Of a DNA stretch of 64,000 nt, positions 1-11,925 are shown in pieces; the first letter of the stretch is position 1; the number at the start of each line of letters is the position of its first letter. The stretch is from the NCBI GenBank assembly GCA_027924585.1, contig BSBM01000186.1:7688001-7752000 (forward strand), given 5' to 3'. Both the position numbers and the translations under genes were made by a program. This DNA comes from Larix kaempferi. Lineage: Eukaryota; Streptophyta; Pinopsida; Pinales; Pinaceae. Below the pieces are notes generated by a model that was not told where the DNA came from, made no database searches, and saw only the letters and a list, made by a program, of their open reading frames with translations.

Positions 1-1863
1 TTGCAGTCACTTTACCATTAATGCTGCATTGATTTTCGACAGTCACCCCATTCAGGAAAATGAATAGCAATATTAAGAATGTGTCAGACGAAGACATTTC
101 TAATTATTCATTATGATCTTATGATATTCAACTATGCATCATTGCTTTGCAATTACGTTCATTTTTTATTAATTGTTTATGGTATTAATACAAGGATCTT
201 TTATTCTGTGTTCTATTTTGTTTATAAACTCTTCTTGTTACTATTTTTTTAAACTTTTCTTAAGAGGAAGGTACTATCTTGATTTCCTTAGATTTGACTT
301 GATTAATACGGAGATAGGCCCTTATGGGAATACAATTTTCACCATGTTCACATAAAAATTTCCAAACCTTAGGGAATTCAATGTGAATCTAGAATAAAAG
401 GCCACTCTAGACATCATAATCTTTTTCAAAGTTCAGTTTAATAACCAATTCCCTAAGACCCAAGTATTTGTCCTAATATTACATGCCTTTCTAAACTAAT
501 ACCACATTATACATGATGAAAATATCCCAAATGAATCTAATTTTTTCAAGTCTAATAATATAAGGAAGGAGGAATCGCAATTGCAGGGCTAAGGCTAGGG
601 CCTCACTAAAATATAATAGCATGCATCTAGCAATATGATGGTTCTATATCTAGGGATGAGCTCATAGTATCCTACATTGGCAGTGAGATAATGAGGCCTC
701 TATAAAATAGGAGAGATAAAATACTTTTTCCAAATTTATTCCATTAAGAATATTAATGAACCAAGATTGACACATCCCAAGTGGCTTTGAAATATTCATA
801 AAGGTATCCATATATCCTTGGAGAGTTGTTTCTAGTGATTGTTGTTAAGGCATTGATCAACTCCAGTAAGGATAAATTCTGATTACAAATATTCCACAAA
901 TAATTTTTGAGGGCCAATTTTGGTGCAAGTTTTCATGGCCAACTTACGTGAGTTTGTCAAAGTAAAGGATAATGCTCCACAATTTTTTTTGCATGCCCTC
1001 TTGGTTGGAAATCCTTTTGGCTAGGGTTTTCAAGTTTGCAATCTTCTTAGAATCCTCATTTACCAAAGCCTTGAAGAATCATTTAGTGGATTCAATTCTA
1101 TGGCATGATTAGCAACTCAATAACCATGTTTACCAAAGCCTTCTCTATAGACCTTTAATGCATATACTAATTATTAATTTTTAAAACTTAAAAACCAAAA
1201 TTATTCATTTTTATTAATATATAAAAAATATCATGATTACCACAAGCCATTATTAAAAAATAAAAAACTAATTTTAAAATTTATAACTAAAACTAAAAAA
1301 GCTATTAAACAACTATTAATTATTTATTAAAAATATTTTAAAAAATAGATATATAGTAATTCAAACTAATATGATTTTTTATTAGTTTTCAAAAAAATTA
1401 TAATATTTTACTAAACTTCTAAAAATAAGTTATTAAACTAAATATTTTGAAAATTAAAAAATCATTCTTTTAATTTTTGAAAACTAAAATCCTATTTTAT
1501 AATTGGCTAATGTGTAAGACTTAACTAATTATTTGTCATCCCATTTAAATCATCTTGGAAATTGTGTCAATTGAGCGGGCACTACAAACCATTACTTTGC
1601 TAATTATTCATGCATTTAATTACGTTGAAGGTGTATTTTAAGGGAGTGGTTCCTCTTGTCCCTTCGTCGTCTGTCTACGGAGAATGAGGAGCTTCCCCCT
1701 ATGATTGTATAGATTAAGCCATGAATGTTGTACTCATTGCACATAATAATAACAAAAAGAAAGTACTAGATTCTAAATTGTGTGCAGTGAGCAGCTGTGA
1801 TGCTTCGACTGTAGAAACTTTGACTAATGGCAATGAAGAGAAGGCGTCGTAACAACTGCCTGT
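1..1863. other. AT-rich intergenic DNA, no gene seen
   Basis: Short open frames occur, but none shows a recognisable motif, and base composition is strongly AT-rich, especially 1140-1510. I see no transposon termini or long repeats here. Confidence 0.6.
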
Positions 1864-2397
1864 TTAATTTTGCAAAGAATGTAATTGGGTAGTTGGAAGC
1901 ACCACCGATGAGAGCACATGAATCCTATTTTTTGTTTCCATGTAGGTTCCATCTACCATTGAAATGCCCCCCTGCTTCTTAGCCTCTTCAAATACTTGAA
2001 TGATATGATGCATTAATGAGTCCCTCGGATAAGCTTGCACGTCATTTTCATGGACACAAAACTGAGTACCTGTTGCCACAGGAAATTAAAATCAAAATCA
2101 AAATGAATGTCTCCATCAGATCACAAACTCAACAGATAAATGGTACTGACCGTTCGGGGAGGGAGAAGAGGCATTAACAATCTCAGTATTCCTTAAAGAA
2201 TCTATGTTGTTGTTGCTTCTGTTTTGTTGGAGTAATAAAGTTGAATATTCTACTTTGAGAGGCTGTAGAAATGATCCGATGCCAGCTTGATCCTGAATTT
2301 GTGTACAATATTTGCTGCTTGAATTTTGTGTGTGTAATAAGGCGATGGTGAGAAAATTCATGGCTCTTGTAATTTTACTAAGAGTCGACACCATCAT
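1864..2397 (-). CDS. Possible two-exon small gene, unrecognised product
   Basis: Two minus-strand open frames join across a plausible intron. Exon 1 is 2397-2151 (starts Met-Met), then a GTCAGT donor, an 81-base intron (2150-2070) ending in CAG, and exon 2 is 2069-1864. The split codon reads Gly and both halves stay in frame, giving about 150 residues. The exon 2 product is balanced and polar (it contains VHENDVQAYPRDSLMHH and GGISMVDGTYMETKNRIHV) and looks like real protein. The exon 1 product is Ser/Asn/Gln-rich. I do not recognise the family. The true start could lie further upstream in another exon, and this could be a fragment of a larger gene. The splice signals and frame continuity are seen; that it is expressed is inference. 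Confidence 0.4.
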
Positions 2398-2618
2398 TAC
2401 AAAACTCAGAAATATTTTTGAAAAACAAGTAAACCGTGTATAAAATGAATTTAGAATAGGTTGACGAACTCATAATTAGAAATGATGATTTACTAGAGTA
2501 GATTTGGTCAGAACAATGGTATAAATAGGGTTTGTGTCATTTCCATGCGAATGGCACTAAATTGGTCGGCTTACATTGAATTTGGAAGGGTCCATAGCAT
2601 GCTTATTTTTATTTTTTT

Positions 2619-2762
2619 CATAAAATTATGATTTTTTAAACAAAATTATTAATATTTTTGCTTGTGTTATAAAGAATCTTAATGTTTCTTCATAAAATTA
2701 TGAGTTTTAAATAAAATTATCAATATTTTTGCTTACGTTATTAAGAATATTAATGCTTCTTA
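2619..2762. repeat. Tandem duplication, two 72-bp units
   Basis: Copy 1 (2619-2690) and copy 2 (2691-2762) both begin CATAAAATTATGA and both contain TTAT(T/C)AATATTTTTGCTT. They differ at a handful of bases. They are AT-rich and non-coding. Confidence 0.8.
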
Positions 2763-3299
2763 TATTTTAGTTTAATTACAGATTAGATGGTTTTTAGAAA
2801 TTTTTAAAGAAATATATTATTTTTAAAAAAAATCAAAAATTGTTTTTATGTAACTCTAGTAAAAATTATAAGTTTTCGCAATTTCAATAACAAAAAATTA
2901 TGAATTTTGATGTGGATGAGGATAGAGGAAGGGGTGACATGGTGGGAGGGACACATGGAAAAGGCATCATGGGAGAAAGGGTGAGTGGGTGTTCCTTCCA
3001 TGTGGTAAGTGTATGAGCAGACTGCAGTATTTAGCTGAGGAGATGGATGGTGGTACAAGATGTGGGTGGGTTCTAACAGAGGCCATAGTGGAAACTGGTG
3101 CCAAAGGCTATGGTTTTTTGGGGCCATGGGGGAATGTCTTGTCTTCCTTTATGGGAGTTTCTCTTTGCGGATTTTATGTATCCTTTATCCCTTTATGCTT
3201 TTTTTTAAATGATGTGGGGAATTATTGCCAGCTTAAAGTATTCAACCAACTCACATGGCGCAAGGTCTGTCCCGACAAGGGGCCTCTTGCTTAACTATG
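2763..3299. other. Unassigned DNA between the small gene and the transposon nest
   Basis: The part from 2920 to 3180 has more G than its surroundings and is open on the plus strand (2989-3294), but the translation has no recognisable motif, so I do not call a gene. Confidence 0.4.
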
Positions 3300-5277
3300 A
3301 CACACAACAACACATAGGTGCTCACAAGAACTAGGTGTGAATTGAATGATAGAAGATGGATTCTATTAAATTGAATCAAATTACAATTTTTAACTACAAA
3401 TCAATCTATGAAACTAATCGTCCTTAGCCTGTTACAATATACAAAAATGAAAATCTATTTCTCTCAGTGTGTTCTCAGTTGTGTGTGATCTTCCTCCCTC
3501 TCACGGTCTTTGTTGAATGAAAGAATTCACTGAGTAATGGATTAATGATCCCTTCCTCTGTTCCTTCACACTATGCTTCTACTCTGCTCTGCTACTGATC
3601 TTCACGAGGCTCACTCCATTCCTCGACACACTCTTCCTTTGTTCACCGAATTATTCAGATCCTGCAAACCTGCAATTGTCAGCGCCCTCTAGTGGTGCTG
3701 CACAATCTCTACTTGTGGTGACATCTATCATGATCTCAACCATGTTCATAACTTCTCATAACTTCCTCAAAAACCTCCAACGGCTGCTAAGTACTTCACC
3801 TTGACTCCTACGCTTCTCTAACTTTGCTACAGTTAATGGTACCATGTATCGACCATACTTGACTTCATCATCCCTCGACCTGACTTGTAATATTTACTTA
3901 AATTCCATGACTACCAGTCAAATCTTCCTAGTCCTCCACATTTGGCCTTCTTCGTGATCCGTTGATGTCGTTGTTCGAAAACCCATCGACACCCAACCTC
4001 TTTCGATGTCATCCTATCATCTGTTGACATAAGACTTGTTGACTCTCGAACTTTCTCCTATCAACCACATGTAGACAGCTTCTGCTCAACTGCCTGGCTT
4101 CGGATTCCATTTTACGTCTTCCGCACCAGTGGTCTTCAAAAATCCTCCTGGTCGACTTCTTCTTTCAATCATCTTCGACTGTTTCTCCTAGGTCTCGATG
4201 CTCTTGCATCAGACTCCCCGGGTTAAAAATAACTCGACTGCTCCAGAAGTCTCCAGTATTCTTCTTCAGAAATCCATGTCACCTCCTGCAACTCATCATC
4301 CTTCCATCGTACTGAGTACTCTTTCTTTCACGAACTTCACATGCGCCTGACTTCGAGTTCTTCTAACACTTCGGCGATTTCCTCTTTGTCGTGTCGACCT
4401 GGAATCTTCACTATCTAGTCGATACTCGACACTTCCGCACTACTTCCAGTTGAACCCTCCTCATACTTGTATAGATTTGAGACATTGAACGTAGGCGATA
4501 TGCTCAAGTCCTTCAGCAGCTCCAACACATAAGCATTGTCCGAAATATTCTTTAGAATCTTACATGTTCCAATATTCTTCCACTTAAACTTGTTATATGT
4601 TCCTGTCGAAAATATCTCATTCCGCAAGTGTGCATAGACTAAGTCTCCCTCGCTAAACGACTATAGCATCTTCCTTCTTTTGGCTCTCAACTTGCATGTC
4701 GCATTGTTCTTCTCAATGCGCTTTCGTACATCTTCATGCACTTCCTTCATATGCTCTGCGAATTTTTCTGCATCCACATTCTTCCTGATTTTTGTCGGTA
4801 TCTCGACCAAATCCACCACTCCATGTGGGATTCATCCTTGAACAATATGGAATGGGCTCATACTTGTCGACCAATTCACAGAGTTGTTATACACGAATTC
4901 TGCTTGCACCAACACGTTCTCCCACTTCTTGGGTCTGTCAGCCGTCAAACATATCAAAATTTTTCCCAAACTTCTATCACCACCTCGGTCTATCTGTCTA
5001 TCTGCAGATGATATGCCAAGCTAAACTGCAACTTCGTGTCTAGTTTCTTCCATAGGGTTCTCCAGAAATGACCCATAAACTTGGTATCTCTGTCCGATGT
5101 TATACTCTTCAGCAACCCATGCAATTTGACTATCTCCTTGAAGAATAATACAACAATGCTTGTGGTGTCACTTGTCTTTCAACACGGAATAAAGTGTGCC
5201 ATCCTTGAAAATCTGTCGACTACAACAAAGATTGAGTCGTTACCTTGCTGCGTCTTCAGCAATCCTAGCAAAAAATC
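3300..5277 (-). mobile_element. Decayed chromovirus (Ty3/Gypsy), 3' part only
   Basis: The minus strand reads as the 3' end of a Ty3/Gypsy pol gene with many stops and frameshifts. The order in element direction is integrase core, integrase C-terminal domain, chromodomain, then non-coding DNA that may include its LTR (roughly 3300-4150). The right edge is abrupt: at 5278 the LTR of element A begins inside the integrase core, so A inserted into this copy. The left boundary is not defined because I could not find an LTR end or a target duplication. The upstream pol and gag are not visible in this window. Confidence 0.7.
4225..5277 (-). pseudogene. Broken integrase and chromodomain of the decayed chromovirus
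   Basis: Reading leftward, the integrase core appears at about 5270-4790, with pieces such as [16 protein letters not shown] and [10 protein letters not shown] (the second catalytic Asp), followed by a degraded Glu region with stops. The integrase C-terminal motif lies in the frame 4627-4415 (ILKNISDNAYVLELL and FNVSNLYKYEE), which is typical of Ty3/Gypsy. At about 4390-4220 a chromodomain-like stretch follows (EVLEELEVRR, then YSVRWKDDELQEVTWI). Several in-frame stops make this non-functional. The family assignment rests on motif memory. The chromodomain places it among chromoviruses; I cannot say which clade. Confidence 0.7.
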
Positions 5278-5664
5278 TGTTAGGAACCCATGTCAACCCT
5301 TCTATTTACTTTGTTAGTATATTGTTGTTGGACGCATATGCTTTGTAAGTCATCCTGTAGTATTTGTTGATCCATAGTTTGTCTTATTGTTGTTGGACAC
5401 ATATGCTTTGTAAGTCATCTCGTAGTAATTGTTGATCCATATTTTGTATTGACACATGGTATTGACCCATGGTATTGGCGCATAGACTTAGTATATAAGT
5501 TTGTGTTGAGACCAATGAAGGTACCGTGAAGTTATTTGTATTGAGCTTGCTCAAAGGAGGTTGCCACCTCGAAGTGGCCTCCGATCAATATAAATGTGAT
5601 TCTGAGTTCTATTATTTATGTTATCTCGTGTGTTTCATTAATTAATCATTGCAGGTTCCTCACA
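5278..5664 (+). repeat. Element A 5' LTR
   Basis: 387 bp, starting TGTTAGG and ending CACA just before the primer binding site. A TATA box (TATATAAG) lies at 5492-5499. The U3 part contains a 65-bp tandem duplication, with copies starting at 5322 and 5387 (TTGTTGTTGGACRCATATGC). It matches the LTRs of element B at 35517 and 39420. Confidence 0.9.
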
Positions 5665-5666
5665 TC

Positions 5667-5680
5667 TGGTATCAAAGCAC
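5667..5680 (+). other. Element A primer binding site
   Basis: TGGTATCAAAGCAC lies two bases after the LTR and resembles the complement of the 3' end of initiator tRNA-Met, the usual primer of plant Ty3/Gypsy elements. Element B has TGGTATCAGAGCAC at the same place. Confidence 0.85.
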
Positions 5681-6657
5681 TTTCTTGCGCTAGTTGGGTG
5701 GAATTTCTGCCAATTTTTTTTTTTCATCTGTCAAGTTCAGATCTGGGAATAATTCCTATCCGCTTAACTGTGGGAAGTACTTGGGTATAAGCCCTAAAAC
5801 TCATTGTGAGGAGTACCATAGGAATCCCAAAGTAGCTGGCCCATTGAGAAGACCTGCCAGCGAAAAGGGCAACAACCCCTACCTGATTGACTAGTTCTCA
5901 CCCGTGAGGTAAGCCAAGAGCTGTCGTTTGTGGCAAAGGGGTTATTAGTTTTACCTGATTCATGGAGTGAGGGGTACTTCCCCAATACGCAAGCTGTCAG
6001 ACAGCATTGGTGGCCGAGTGAAACCCCTAAACTGTTAGGAAGATGAACATACCTGAGGTCCATATCTATTTTTAGCTGAATTTTTGTTGATCACTTCCAC
6101 GCCGTTTTAGATCCATTCCAAGCTGTTCCAGATGCAACCGTTTCTGATCCATTTGACATCGTTTCAAATCCAATTGTTCTGATCCCTTCCGCGCCATTGT
6201 AGATCCATTTCTAAAATTCCATTTTTCGCCATATCTCCCTTATTTTAACTTCGTTTCCCTTGAAACTTCCCAGACACCCCTACAATCCCATTCTACATAT
6301 TTCATTCCTGAGGACCCTATCCCAAATTCTACTTCCCAAAGCCAGAAATCTCACATTTGTCTAATTTTAGCGTTTGCCACAACTTTTTCAATTTTCACCC
6401 ACTCGCCTCCAAATTTTGCCACCATGTTCATTCCCTATTTCTGCTTCTTTGTCCCTCTTTGACAAATTTTCTCATTCTTTCACTCCGCTTTTGAATCCCC
6501 ATTTTTTGCTTCCCTATCCATCAGAAAGTGTCCAAAACCTAGTCAAACCCCAATTACCCATCTGAGTTTTTCCCAAATCCAAATTTCCCTTTACTAAATA
6601 AGCTTTTGTTTGTGTTTTTATTATCCATTCCAAAAATAAATAAATAAACTCCTGGTT
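5681..6657 (+). other. Element A untranslated leader
   Basis: Non-coding leader between the primer binding site and the gag start. It aligns with the leader of element B at 35938-36900, with substitutions and small indels. It holds repeated short phrases such as GATCCATTT and CGCCATT. No other gene is visible. Confidence 0.7.
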
Positions 6658-7629
6658 ATGGTTGTCACCCGTGCAAGAGCAAACACCATGGAGGAAGCAC
6701 TTGCAGCCATCCAAATCAAACTCCAAGATCTGGATGAAAAATTTCTCAGCCTCCATCTTCAGCATTCAGCCATGAACAATAACCGACAGCAAGAATCTTC
6801 TATAGCCAATGGGTTCTCTTCTTCCATCAATTTTTGTGGTCCGAAGCTTGAATTTCCTCGCTTCAACGGTACTGATCCAACTGGATGGATCTATCATGCA
6901 GAACAGTATTTCAGTCTACATAACAATTTTGATGTCCAAAAAGTTCCACTTACATCCTTTCATTTGGAAAAGGAAGCCCTTCAATGGTACCATTGGTACA
7001 TCAAGGCTCATGATGAGACAAAATGGATGGATTTTTGCCAACTCCTTTTGCAACGATTTGGTCCTAGTGCTTTTGATGACTTTACTAGAGCACTCACTAA
7101 ACTTCGTCAAAGTGGCACTGTGAGAGAGTATCAGACAAAATTTCAGAAACTAGCCAATCACATAGAAGGATTGTCTGATGAATTCTACACGAGTTGTTTT
7201 ATCAGTGGTCTTAAGGATGAAATCTGACCAAAGGTTAAAATGTTCTATCCCAACACAATGATGGAATTCCTAGGGTTGGCTAAGTTGGCAAAAGACAAGA
7301 TTGCAACCCAACAACTCTCCAAACCCACTTTTGTTCCCTTCCAAAATATGGGTTCTCAACGACCTCCCATTCCTCCAGCTCCTCGACCAACTCCTATCTA
7401 GCTTTTGTCTGAAATAGAGATGCAGGCACAAAGAGAAAAAGAGATTTGTTATAATTGTGATGAGAAATTCACTTGGGGACATAAATGTGTTCAACAAAAG
7501 CTCTATCTCTTGGATATGGATTTTCCACCTGCCTCTAAAATTGGTGAAGAAGCTCCAGATACAATGGATGATCAGGTCGACATTCAGGAGCCGCCTATTG
7601 ACCCCCCATCTCAGGATCAACAACTATAG
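6658..7629 (+). pseudogene. Element A gag, frameshifted
   Basis: Gag builds the virus-like particle that packages the element RNA. The frame starts at ATG 6658. The gag core (FPRFNGTDPTGWIYHAEQYF, then ALQWYHWY and LRQSGTVREYQTKFQKLANH) covers residues of about 60-180 and ends at a stop near 7225. Comparison with element B shows a one-base loss at that point. A later frame (7405-7629) carries the nucleocapsid zinc knuckle CYNCDEKFTWGHKC, a form common in this plant Ty3/Gypsy gag family. The copy cannot make full-length Gag as it stands. Confidence 0.8.
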
Positions 7630-7689
7630 ATATCTCTCCATGCTTTGTCCAGCGTCACCACCCCCCAAACAATGTGGGTCAGGGGTTAA

Positions 7690-8196
7690 TTCAAGAAGCT
7701 TCCTCTTACAATACCTATTGATTCTGGTAGCACTCATAACTTCACTGACCCTCGGATCGCCAAACATACTGATTGTTTTGTCCATCCTTGCTCCAACTTT
7801 GAAGTCATGGTTGCCAATGGGGGCACCTTACCTTGCAAGGGGAAGTGTCACAATGTGCGTATCCCTCTAGAAGATTATAACCTGCGCTCTAACATGTTTT
7901 CCTTGTCCTTAGGTGGATGTGATGTGGTTTTGGACATTCAATGGTTACGCACACTTGGCCCCATCTTATGGGATTTTGCTGAACTTGGGATGCAGTTTTC
8001 AGTCAATGGGAAACAACACAAATTTAAGGGCTTACAAAAAGGGTCTCTCCGCATCATCAGTTCACATCGCCTGGAAAATATCCTTAAGAAGAATTCACAT
8101 GGTGTCATTTCTCAACTCCATTCCATTCAGATGCACCCATCAATGGTCTCCCCTACGTCCTTGGATAGAAGCTTACATGCGTTTTTCAGAGATTCT
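7690..8196 (+). pseudogene. Element A protease, broken
   Basis: Aspartic protease that would process the Gag-Pol polyprotein. The active-site motif DSGSTHNF is readable near 7720-7745, and the DVVLDIQWLRTLGPI motif lies around 7921-7960. Frame changes and stops break the link to gag. The linker that should lead to reverse transcriptase (YMRFSEIL) runs straight into the LTR of element C at about 8197. Confidence 0.75.
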
Positions 8197-8831
8197 TGTG
8201 TAATCAGTCTGGTAGTCTATTTGTTCTTTTTCCTATGTGATATGTGTTTCTTTCCTTTGTTAATCCATATTGTTAATATTCCTTTGTACTTGGTTCGGTG
8301 TAGTATCTGCATGAGATTCATAGAAATTATGCCTTGTTCATTTCTTACCAAGTATTTCACAAAATATTTATGCTAAAGTTGGTATAGGATTCATCTATGT
8401 ATGCCTTATATCAATGGATTGTTCATCTTTCTTCTGTTTCGCCAATTAAATCACTTTGAATACTAGCTGGTTGCTACCTTGCCTCTATTTGGATGTATCT
8501 GCTAAGCATTTTATAATAATGTTTATGTTATAATTGAATTGACTCCATTTCCCAATATAGATCCCTGTTGTTCTCCAACCAATGGTTTACATGCGTATAT
8601 TTTGTCCTACAGAAAGCTGACCTTCTGTGTATGTTTTAATAGAACATCTTAAAGAATGAATGTTGGTGTTCCTTTTTCATGGTTGACACCCTTGATTATT
8701 TCTAGTTTTTCATTAGTTTATTGAGAGAGCCCTCTCAGACTGTGTTGGGTCAGTAACACAAGTCCAAATATTGGTTAGTGGTTACCCCAAATTACCCTTC
8801 TTACAACCTAGGGTCAATTTGGGTGTTAACA
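8197..8831 (+). repeat. Probable element C 5' LTR
   Basis: The left edge is placed where element A homology stops and a TG occurs (TGTGTAATCAG). The right edge is TTAACA, two to three bases before the primer binding site. That gives about 635 bp in TG...CA form. No second copy in the window confirms it, so the left edge could be off by a few bases. It has a short inverted motif (GAGAGAGCCCTCTC) near 8722. Confidence 0.6.
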
Positions 8832-8834
8832 AAT

Positions 8835-8852
8835 TGGCGTCGTTGCCAGGGA
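8835..8852 (+). other. Element C primer binding site
   Basis: TGGCGTCGTTGCCAGGGA is the typical Tat/Athila-type primer binding site (close to TGGCGCCGTTGCCGGGGA). It differs from the tRNA-Met type used by elements A, B, D and E, which supports a separate lineage. Confidence 0.8.
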
Positions 8853-9073
8853 CTGCAATTTTTCTTGTCTTCCTTGCAAGAATGACAAAGAATTCCAAAT
8901 ATTCGAAGAAAAGAGATATCCTTGTGGGCAAACAGATATTTCCATATTTTTTAAGGTTGTACAATTTTTCCTTGGCAACTCCACTCGTAAAGACTTATAT
9001 TCAAGAAAGCACTCCACTAGGGAAGACCGCCAAAGCTGAATTCTAGTTCTAAAGGAGATCTCGACAAGGAATC

Positions 9074-10558
9074 ATGGCCTCAAGAAAGATCCATAGTAGA
9101 GGTAATCCTATTTCTGAAATTCTGCTACTTGTTGATAATCCGGAAAGTCTGCTTAGGCGAAAAGCTAAAAAAGATAAAGCTAATACTTCAAACATTGAAA
9201 GAATTGTGTCTGAAGAAAGATTACTTGTTTTTCAAGAATTAAATATAGAGATTGACATTGGGAAACCTTTACCAAGATCAAGATCCGAATCCTATCTAAC
9301 CCTAGGTGAAGGAGTTCTTAATAATCCTAAATCCTACTTGTTAGATCCTATCTAGCATAATTTACTAGATACTATCAAAGCTAAAAAAGCTAAACCAAGT
9401 TCCCAGAATATCCCACCCCTTTCCCAAAATCCACCTGTAATCATGGCTGCTAGATTTGCACCTTTAGCCCCACCAGTTGTTTTACATTATCTACCCCAAA
9501 ACTATGCACAAAGGATTGTCTCCTATGATGGAGTGGGAAATTTTTTTGCCAGACAGCATGTAGACAGGTTTGAAGATTTTATTGATTTGGAGGAAGTAGA
9601 TTATGATGATGCAAAGATGAGGTTATTTGCTCAAAGTTTGTTTGGAGAACCTAAGAAATGGTACAAGTTGTTACCAGATGCTTCCATCAATGATTTTGCA
9701 GCATTTAAGACACTGTTCTTAGAGAGATGGGAAATGATAGGAAGTCCTTCCCTAGTCTTATCCCAGTACAATCACCTCAAGAAAGGAGGTTTCGAGTCTA
9801 TGCATGAATTTTATGCTAGATTTATGAGGGCATACAATTCTATTCTAGACGACATAAGGCCCTCGACAGGCGCTGCAAAACTCCATTTTGCAGATGCCTT
9901 TGATGGAGACTTCTCATGTATGTTAAGGGAAATAAAATATGCCTCCCTACCTGCTCTGCTGAAAGATGCTCTAGAGGTAGAGGCAAACATGATGGCCTCA
10001 AGAAAAATAAAGGGTAAAACAGAGGCTAAAAGAAAGAAGTAAGAGACCCAAACTTCTACCTCATCTGCTTCCAATGATGCAAAATTTGATACGATGATGA
10101 AAGCCATGGAAAAGTTGATGGATAGGTTGACCGTAGATACCAAGCCTCCTCCCCGAGAGAATCCTAAAAACCAGATCCAAAATACAAACTTTTTAAGACC
10201 TCCACCTCTTGCAAGAAATCAAAGAAATCCTGAAGAACAACCAATGCGTCCTCCTTTTGCTGAAAATATGGTAGATAATGAAGTACCTGAAGAGCCCTCT
10301 AAGGCTCATATTCATTTTGTTGACTCCCTAGACCATGAAATATAGTTGACTGAAAGGGAACATGACTTCTCTAACAAAGAAAGTACTAGTAACCAACCTG
10401 AGTTAGAATCCGAGCAATACCTAATGGGTTATCAAAATGCTGTGGATGATCTTCAAAGAAAGCTGAAATTGAGAAATAGAGAAGTTACCATGAATCAAGG
10501 AAAGCTTCCTATGAACCAACCTCCATTCACCCAACACGCTACAGGAGAGCCGAAATAG
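9074..10558 (+). pseudogene. Element C gag
   Basis: A single reading frame with stops at about 9353, 10040, 10343 and 10556. It starts with ATG 9074, and its early part is rich in charged residues. The gag core lies in 9443-10042 (AKMRLFAQSLFGEPKKWY, FKTLFLERWE, FESMHEFYARFMRAYNSI), a pattern typical of Tat/Athila Gag. The later part (10094-10558) is Pro/Asn/Gln-rich. I see no zinc knuckle. The stops are mostly TAG or TAA in otherwise open sequence, suggesting decay of a formerly continuous frame. Confidence 0.75.
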
Positions 10559-10765
10559 AAACAGCAAGGAGTTGTTGCAAATAAGAGACCTAAAAATAAA
10601 GAAGAAGATTGTCAACCTTCAAAAGAGGTTAAACCACCAGAAGTCATAGAGATAGTCAAACCTGCCCCCACTTTTAGTCTTAGAGATGAACTATCAAAGG
10701 TAAAGATCTCCATCCCTGTTAATGAGCTACTGAAAAATAATGAGTACAGGGAAGAGATAAAAAAG

Positions 10766-11437
10766 ATGGTTAAAGGGAAAAATAAATGCCAACATGATAT
10801 TCTGGAGCTATCTAATGATGCTCCTACCATAATCTTTGGGTCTAAGTTGGAAGAACTAGGTGATGAAGAAGTCCCTCCTTTCTACTTAAGCCTAAATGTC
10901 CATGATCAAGTCTTGCACAATGCCTTAATAGACTCTGGGGCATCTCATAACCTGATGCCAAAATCTGTGTTGAAAGAGCTAGGATTAGAAGTGACTAGGC
11001 CATACCAAGACATTTTCTCCTTTGATTCTAGAAAAGTACCGTGTTTGGGACTGATTAAGAACATGTTAGTGACTCTAACCCAACTCCTTGCTAAAAGTGT
11101 CATGATGGATGTGGTGGTGGTTGATGTGCCTACGAAGTTTGGGATGCTTTTGTCCAGATCCTGGGTTTCAAAGTTGAAAGGAACTATGCAGATGGATTTA
11201 TCTTATGCCACAATTCCTGTTTTTGGAGCCAATATGAGATTATATAGGGAAAACAGGATGGAATATGTTGTCAGCAGCAAAAGCAAGCCTGAAAATCACC
11301 CTATATATGCAGTTGATACAGACATGGGTTGTTCCATTTTTTTAATTAATGGGCCTCGTTGTGATCCTAACCCTACCCCATATAGGGAAGTTGATGAAGA
11401 TAAGGAATTTGCAGCCAAGTATGAAGCTTCTGAGTGA
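10766..11437 (+). pseudogene. Element C aspartic protease
   Basis: Retropepsin-like domain, with the active site ALIDSGASHNLM at residues 53-64 of this 223-residue frame (catalytic Asp56). A long hydrophobic strand pattern follows (MMDVVVVDVPTKFGMLLSRSW). It is in the same frame as gag and as the archaeal-type RNase H that follows. The domain itself is intact, but the surrounding polyprotein is interrupted. Confidence 0.8.
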
Positions 11438-11884
11438 GAAAAAAATGAAGAAGGCTGGTGGAAAATGTATTTTGATAGTTCTATGAGCAAAAATGGTGTT
11501 GGAACAGGGGTTTGGATCATTCCTCCCAATAGGGAGTCTAGGGCACTTTCATATAAGCTAAAATTTGAATGTACTAATAATGTTGACGAATACGAAGCAT
11601 TGTTGTTGGGATTGCGGGCTCTAAAAAATTTGGGAGCTAAGAAGATAGAAGTGTTTGGGGACTTTGAGTTAGTAGTGAACCAGGTAAATGATAGTTACCA
11701 AGCCAAACACCCAAGAATGAGAGCATATAGAAATGAAGTTTGGGATTTCTTTGGCAACTTTTTCATGGAGCATAAGATTAGAGTGATCCCCAGGCATGAA
11801 AATGAGGTAGCAGATTCCTTAGCAACTACTACTCGGGGTTTAAGACCCCAATCTTCTCCCAAACCAAGTACGAGGTTGAAATAA
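11438..11884 (+). pseudogene. Element C archaeal-type RNase H, upstream of RT
   Basis: Degrades RNA in RNA:DNA hybrids. Counted from ATG 11465, the four expected acidic residues are visible: Asp4 (YFDSS), Glu42 (VDEYEALLLGL), Asp66 (FGDFELV) and Asp117 (EVADSLA). NNVDEYEALLLGLRAL is characteristic of the archaeal-type RNase H that plant Tat elements acquired in addition to their ordinary RNase H. Here it sits between protease and reverse transcriptase. The frame is lost just after it, near 11840, where the RT frame takes over. Confidence 0.8.
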
Positions 11885-11925
11885 TAAATAGGCCTTCTAT
11901 TCCTGATAATTCTAAGTATTGGCAG

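Larger units (their letters stand above)
5278..8196 (+). mobile_element. Element A: Ty3/Gypsy element, 5' part (LTR, gag, protease)
   Basis: Element A starts with an LTR (TGTTAGGAACC) inserted into the chromovirus relic. A primer binding site, a leader of about 1 kb, gag and protease follow. It is the same family as element B at 35517-39823, sharing LTR, leader, gag and protease. It stops at about 8196, within the linker before reverse transcriptase, where the LTR of element C begins. Its 3' half and 3' LTR are not in the window. The 5 bases before the LTR are AAATC; the matching right copy cannot be checked. Confidence 0.85.

Noticed and set aside
173-355. 60-codon plus-strand frame rich in Phe, Leu and Ile
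   Set aside because: Composition reflects T-rich DNA, there is no motif, and no neighbouring exons or splice signals support it.
2989-3294. 101-codon plus-strand frame
   Set aside because: No recognisable motif. The overlapping opposite-strand frame is equally long, so openness is not informative.
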